From positions 1-7,789 of the forward strand of contig JAIRVW010000130.1 of NCBI GenBank assembly GCA_031253705.1: DNA of 7,789 bases. The letters are read 5' to 3'. The notes beneath the pieces were generated by a model that was not told where the DNA came from, ran no database searches, and worked only from the letters and a program-made list of their open reading frames with translations. Origin of the DNA: Brucellaceae bacterium. GTDB lineage: Bacteria > Pseudomonadota > Alphaproteobacteria > Rhizobiales > Rhizobiaceae. This document shows, piece after piece, positions 4,403-7,789 of this stretch (position 1 is its first letter; every line of letters begins with the position of its first letter). The position numbers and the translations under genes were made by a program.

Positions 4403-6490
4403 ATGACACGTTCGAGTGATGGGAATGCCAAGACCGGTGCAACCAAAAGCACCGCGAAGAAGACCGGAACCGGTGCGGCAAAAGCCGCCGCTGCGAAACC
4501 GGCTAAAGACACAGTCGTAAAAAGCGCTCCGGCAACCATGGCAAAGGCTGCAACCAAAGCAGCTGCCGAGCCGAAGAAAGCACAGCTCAAAAAGACAGTC
4601 AAAACCACGGTTTCAGACAATCCGGCACCGGCGAAGGCTAAGCCTGAAAAGACGACGAAAACAGTAGCCGCCAAACCGACGGAGAAAGCCAAAGCCGCAG
4701 TCGCAAAACCTGCCGCGAAAAAAGCAACAACAGCCAAGGCTAAACCTGCAGCCCCGCAGCAAACCGCTGCACCGGCAGCAGAAAAACCGGTTGCAGTTGC
4801 CAAAGCTGTTGCGGCAGTCAGCCCGTATGATGCAAAACCATGGCTCAAAAACTATCCGGAAGACGTGGCACCTCAGCTTGAGGCATCACCATACCAATCG
4901 CTGGCCGATCTGATCCTGACATCCTGCAAGCAACATGGCGACCGCCCTGCTTTCACCTGCATGGACAAATCCCTGTCATATAAAGAGCTGGATGAAAAAT
5001 CCGCAGCCCTAGCCGCATGGATGCAGTCACGCGGGCTTGTCAAAGGCGACCGCGTTGCCGTGATGATGCCGAATGTGCTGCAATATCCGGTCGCCATTAC
5101 CGCTATTTTGCGTGCCGGTCTGGTGGTTGTGAATGTGAACCCGCTTTATACTCCGCGCGAACTGGAACATCAGCTCAATGATGCCGGTGCCAAGGCGATT
5201 ATCATTCTTGAGAATTTTGCCCATACGCTGGAGAAAGTTCTGGCCAATTCTCCGGTCAAACATGTGATTGTCGCCTCTATGGGCGATATGCACGGTTTCA
5301 AAGGCGCAATTATCAATTTTGTGGTACGGCGTGTGAAGAAACTGGTTCCGGCATGGAATATTCCGGCACATAACAGCTTCAAATCCGTTCTCGCAACAGG
5401 CGCAAAGCAAACGCTCAAACCGGTGACAATTGCGCCGGATGATCTGGCCTTTTTGCAATATACCGGCGGCACAACCGGCATTTCCAAAGGTGCCATGCTC
5501 ATGCACAGCAATATTATTGCCAATGTTGAGCAGATGCGTCTGTGGCTGGATGTGGCTTTCCGCCGCAAAGGCCGGCCGGAAAACATCAATTATATCTGTG
5601 CCTTGCCGCTCTATCATATTTTCGCACTGACCGTGAATGCGATGATGGGCATCCAGCAGGGTGCCCGCAATGTGCTTATTCCTAATCCGCGCGATATTCC
5701 GGCCTTTGTCAAAGACCTGCAAAAAGCACCGTTCCATATTTTCCCCGGCCTCAATACTCTGTTCAATGCGCTGATGGAAAATGCGGATTTCCGCAGACTG
5801 GATTTCAAACCGCTGATCCTGACAATCGGCGGCGGTATGGCTGTGCAAAAACCGGTAGCAGAACGCTGGGAGAAGATGACCGGCTGCCTGATTACTGAGG
5901 GCTACGGTCTGTCGGAAACCTCTCCGGTTGCCACCGCCAATGCGCTTGATGCCACAGAATTTTCCGGCACAATCGGCCTGCCCGTTCCGGGCACAGATGT
6001 GGCGATCCGCGATGATGACGGCAATAACGTACCGCTTGGCGACGTGGGTGAAGTTTGTGTGCGCGGCCCGCAGGTCATGAAAGGTTACTGGAACCGTGCG
6101 GATGAGACCGCCAAAGCTATTTTCGCAGACGGCTTCTTCCGTACCGGCGATATGGGCTTTATGAATGAAGGCGGCTTTACCAAGATTGTTGACCGCAAAA
6201 AGGATATGATCCTTGTCTCCGGCTTCAATGTCTATCCGAATGAGATCGAAGAAGTCGCCGCAGAGCATCCGGGTGTTGTGGAAGCTGCTGCAATCGGCAT
6301 TGCCAATGAACATTCCGGTGAAGTGGTAAAGCTTTTTGTGGTGCGCCGCGATCCCGAACTCACGGAAGAGGCGCTGAAAGCCTTCTGTGCGGAGCGGCTG
6401 ACCAATTATAAACGTCCGCGTATTATCGAATTCCGCGACAGCCTGCCGAAAAGCAATGTCGGCAAAATTCTCCGCCGCGAACTGCGCTAA
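4403..6490 (+). CDS. fadD: Long-chain fatty acid--CoA ligase with Lys/Ala/Pro-rich N-terminal extension
   Basis: FadD activates fatty acids with ATP to acyl-AMP and then acyl-CoA for beta-oxidation, acting at the inner face of the cytoplasmic membrane. From residue about 145 (KPWLKNYPEDVAP) the protein follows E. coli FadD closely to its end. Seen in order: VNVNPLYTPRELEHQLNDAG, the P-loop YTGGTTGISKGAML (from Tyr353), LPLYHIFALT, EGYGLSETSP (from Glu499), FFRTGDMGFM (Asp583), IVDRKKDMILVSGFNVYPNE and PKSNVGKILRRELR with catalytic Lys688. All adenylation motifs are intact. At 695 residues it is about 134 longer than the 561-residue E. coli enzyme. The excess is residues 1-144, dominated by Ala, Lys, Pro and Thr in KPAAKKA-like units and resembling histone H1-like or AlgP tails. 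The start is supported by GGGAGG 4 nt before the ATG; no better-placed start with a ribosome binding site was found inside the extension. The gene is monocistronic. Confidence 0.95.
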   Translation: MTRSSDGNAKTGATKSTAKKTGTGAAKAAAAKPAKDTVVKSAPATMAKAATKAAAEPKKAQLKKTVKTTVSDNPAPAKAKPEKTTKTVAAKPTEKAKAAVAKPAAKKATTAKAKPAAPQQTAAPAAEKPVAVAKAVAAVSPYDAKPWLKNYPEDVAPQLEASPYQSLADLILTSCKQHGDRPAFTCMDKSLSYKELDEKSAALAAWMQSRGLVKGDRVAVMMPNVLQYPVAITAILRAGLVVVNVNPLYTPRELEHQLNDAGAKAIIILENFAHTLEKVLANSPVKHVIVASMGDMHGFKGAIINFVVRRVKKLVPAWNIPAHNSFKSVLATGAKQTLKPVTIAPDDLAFLQYTGGTTGISKGAMLMHSNIIANVEQMRLWLDVAFRRKGRPENINYICALPLYHIFALTVNAMMGIQQGARNVLIPNPRDIPAFVKDLQKAPFHIFPGLNTLFNALMENADFRRLDFKPLILTIGGGMAVQKPVAERWEKMTGCLITEGYGLSETSPVATANALDATEFSGTIGLPVPGTDVAIRDDDGNNVPLGDVGEVCVRGPQVMKGYWNRADETAKAIFADGFFRTGDMGFMNEGGFTKIVDRKKDMILVSGFNVYPNEIEEVAAEHPGVVEAAAIGIANEHSGEVVKLFVVRRDPELTEEALKAFCAERLTNYKRPRIIEFRDSLPKSNVGKILRRELR

Positions 6491-6515
6491 CCAAGGATAA
6501 AGAACTTAAGTTTTT

Positions 6516-6557
6516 ACGGGGTAAAACCGGATCATCTGATCTGATTTTACCCCGTTT
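6516..6557 (+). terminator. Hairpin after fadD, probable terminator
   Basis: A perfect 11-bp stem (6516-6526, ACGGGGTAAAA, with 6545-6555) encloses an 18-nt loop that itself holds a small GATC/GATC pairing. It starts 25 nt past the fadD stop. The trailing sequence is only GTTTCATC, so it lacks a long T tract; it may work with Rho or mainly protect the 3' end. Confidence 0.55.
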
Positions 6558-6587
6558 CATCTCTTGCCGCGTTTCATAAAACCCGCG

Positions 6588-6625
6588 GAAAAATCCGGTA
6601 AAACATAATGATGTTTCTGCCGGAT
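6588..6625 (-). terminator. Minus-strand intrinsic terminator in the fadD-peptidase gap
   Basis: Arms ATCCGG (6593-6598) and CCGGAT (6620-6625), together with inner arms AAACAT (6601-6606) and ATGTTT (6611-6616), make a 12-bp stem interrupted by a small internal loop, with a 4-nt apical loop. On the minus strand it runs directly into TTTTT (bases 6593-6589). On the plus strand no T tract follows. No minus-strand gene lies to the right within the window, so it would stop antisense transcription before it reached fadD. Confidence 0.45.
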
Positions 6626-6724
6626 AAATTAATAGCTATCCAAATATTGCTATATTTCTATATAACGGAAGCAATTTCAGAAATCGGGAACCGCTCTGGA
6701 ATCTGATAAAACGGGAAAATAGAA

Positions 6725-7789
6725 ATGTTGTTACGCGGCGCTGCTGTCTTTGTCTCTCTGGTACTTCTGGGCGCTCCGGCACAGGCTGCCTATGAAAAAG
6801 AACTCGGCCCCCTCGCAAGCACAGTCAGCAGCCAGTTGCTCAAAGACTGGCATTTGAAACAACAGGACGGCTGGGTCTTACTGCAAAATTTCACTGCCAG
6901 CGAAAGCGAACAATCCCTCTCAATTCATGCCGGACAGCCGCCTGAAACCGGCCGTATCATCAGTGCGGCTTTCGGGATTTATTCTGAAAAACCGAATGCC
7001 TCGGTCGGGATTACACTCAGCAACCGCGCACAAAAAAGCGTCTGTCTGGTGGAAATCTCCGCCAATAAATCGGTCAACCTGTTTTGCACCGAAGGCGAAA
7101 AACGCCACAATATTGCTTCCATCCCAAATCTTGCCAAACTTGACGGCAGCGACACCATAAAAATCATCGAAGTGCCGGGTGCTGCACGCTTCCTGCTCAA
7201 TGATCAGAAAGTCGGCGATATCAGCGATATGCCTGCCCTCGGTGCCGAGGTCGGCATCATGGCTTATGACATCGGCACATTTGCGATTACCGGCTTCAAC
7301 ATTGATTCCAACCTGAATACGCAGCTGCCACCCCGCTCGAAAACAGACAGCACCGGAGCAGCCGGCTCTGGCGTGGATACCTCCACAACATCTTCAGGCT
7401 CTGGCGTGGATGCCTCCACGCCGGGTGCAGGCCCGCTGCCGGAATTCGGCAATGACACAGTGCGCCTGATCTCCGTCTATATGGGGCTCGTACAAAGTAT
7501 TCTCATGCATGAATTCGGCCATGCGCTGATCGGCGAATTGCAATTGCCGTCCACCGGCCCCGAGGAAGATGCTGTTGATGTTTATGCAGCCTTACAGGTT
7601 GTGCAGCCGACAATGTATCCTGACCCGAACAAAGAAGTGAATGACATCGCCAACGGCGCGGCAACCTATGCTGCCCTGCAGTGGTATTATAGCGGTAAGA
7701 TCGCCGAGATGCAGGGCACCGGCAACTCACCGTGGCAGGACGAACATACAGCCGATCTCAAGCGCTTCCGTAATATGTTCTGCATCATG
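6725..7789 (+). CDS. Secreted putative zinc metallopeptidase (DUF4344-like) with beta-rich N-terminal domain, 3'-truncated
   Basis: The frame is open from ATG to the right edge: 355 codons, no stop reached. An in-frame TAA at 6707-6709 and a weak GGGA 8 nt before the ATG bound the start. Residues 1-21 form a clear Sec signal peptide (hydrophobic VFVSLVLLG, then APAQA before AY), so the mature protein acts in the periplasm or outside. Residues about 40-200 are beta-rich with a pattern reminiscent of a jelly-roll / LamG-like fold (GWVLLQNF, IIEVPGAARFLLNDQKVGDI, VGIMAYDIGTFAITGFNI) and contain two Cys about 10 residues apart. A Ser/Gly/Thr linker at about 210-235 carries a duplicated unit. The C-terminal part has HEFGHAL (His262-Glu263-His266), EEDAVD (280-285) and DEHTADLKRF (from 339), the signature set of DUF4344 putative metallopeptidases: zinc ligands, general base and a conserved acidic motif. 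The substrate is unknown. The family assignment is firm; the N-terminal fold is a guess from pattern. Confidence 0.85.
   Translation, partial: MLLRGAAVFVSLVLLGAPAQAAYEKELGPLASTVSSQLLKDWHLKQQDGWVLLQNFTASESEQSLSIHAGQPPETGRIISAAFGIYSEKPNASVGITLSNRAQKSVCLVEISANKSVNLFCTEGEKRHNIASIPNLAKLDGSDTIKIIEVPGAARFLLNDQKVGDISDMPALGAEVGIMAYDIGTFAITGFNIDSNLNTQLPPRSKTDSTGAAGSGVDTSTTSSGSGVDASTPGAGPLPEFGNDTVRLISVYMGLVQSILMHEFGHALIGELQLPSTGPEEDAVDVYAALQVVQPTMYPDPNKEVNDIANGAATYAALQWYYSGKIAEMQGTGNSPWQDEHTADLKRFRNMFCIM
7364..7419 (+). repeat. Direct repeat in the peptidase linker, 33-nt period
   Basis: Two 23-nt copies differing at one base lie at 7364-7386 and 7397-7419, offset by exactly 11 codons, and encode GSGVDTST and GSGVDAST. 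The second copy overlaps a perfect 8-bp stem (7403-7410 with 7415-7422, loop TGCC). The in-frame spacing suggests linker growth by duplication. Confidence 0.8.

Noticed and set aside
4354..4848. A 164-codon minus-strand frame rich in Ala, Val and Phe that looks membrane-like
   Set aside because: It is the reverse of the Lys/Ala-rich tail of FadD; AAR and GCN codons read backwards give Phe, Ala and related hydrophobic residues, so the membrane look is an artefact.
5027..6313. A 428-codon minus-strand frame opposite fadD
   Set aside because: It is a shadow of the well-conserved fadD frame; its His/Ile/Arg-rich translation shows no domain.

Overview
The window looks like a chromosomal segment of an alphaproteobacterium of the order Hyphomicrobiales (Rhizobiales), perhaps a Brucellaceae relative of lower GC content. 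This placement is an inference. It rests on the XdhC-family paralogue (GAVHIAQAL / GALGSRKTHAKR signatures), a multi-hairpin small RNA carrying CCTCCTCCC loops of the kind described as alpha-r14 / 'cuckoo' RNAs in alphaproteobacteria, and the general protein flavour. By eye the base composition is near 50% GC in genes and AT-rich between them. I see no phage, transposon, tRNA, rRNA or CRISPR.

Layout, left to right. (1) The 3' part of an XdhC-family gene (+) meets a HAD-family phosphatase gene (-) end to end, with 10 nt between the stop codons. (2) A long intergenic stretch of about 820 nt follows. It carries a minus-strand small RNA made of three hairpins with CTCCTCCC-type loops, the last being an intrinsic terminator, then an AT-rich stretch with little visible content. 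(3) A 55-codon gene for a single-span membrane protein (+) has a good ribosome binding site and sigma70-like promoter; a strong hairpin terminator lies about 150 nt past its stop. (4) A cystathionine beta-synthase gene (-) with two C-terminal CBS domains reads into the same hairpin. (5) A 474-nt divergent control region contains a LiuR-like operator candidate. (6) fadD (+), long-chain acyl-CoA ligase, has an unusual ~144-residue Lys/Ala/Pro-rich N-terminal extension. (7) Two hairpins follow, then a secreted putative zinc metallopeptidase of the DUF4344 type (+), running off the right edge, with an extra beta-rich N-terminal domain.

These are mostly single-gene transcription units with their own signals rather than an operon, and they do not form one pathway: accessory molybdoenzyme maturation, phosphatase clean-up, reverse transsulfuration, fatty-acid activation and an envelope peptidase. 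The most distinctive items are the anti-Shine-Dalgarno small RNA, the histone-H1-like tail on FadD, and the domain architecture of the terminal metallopeptidase.
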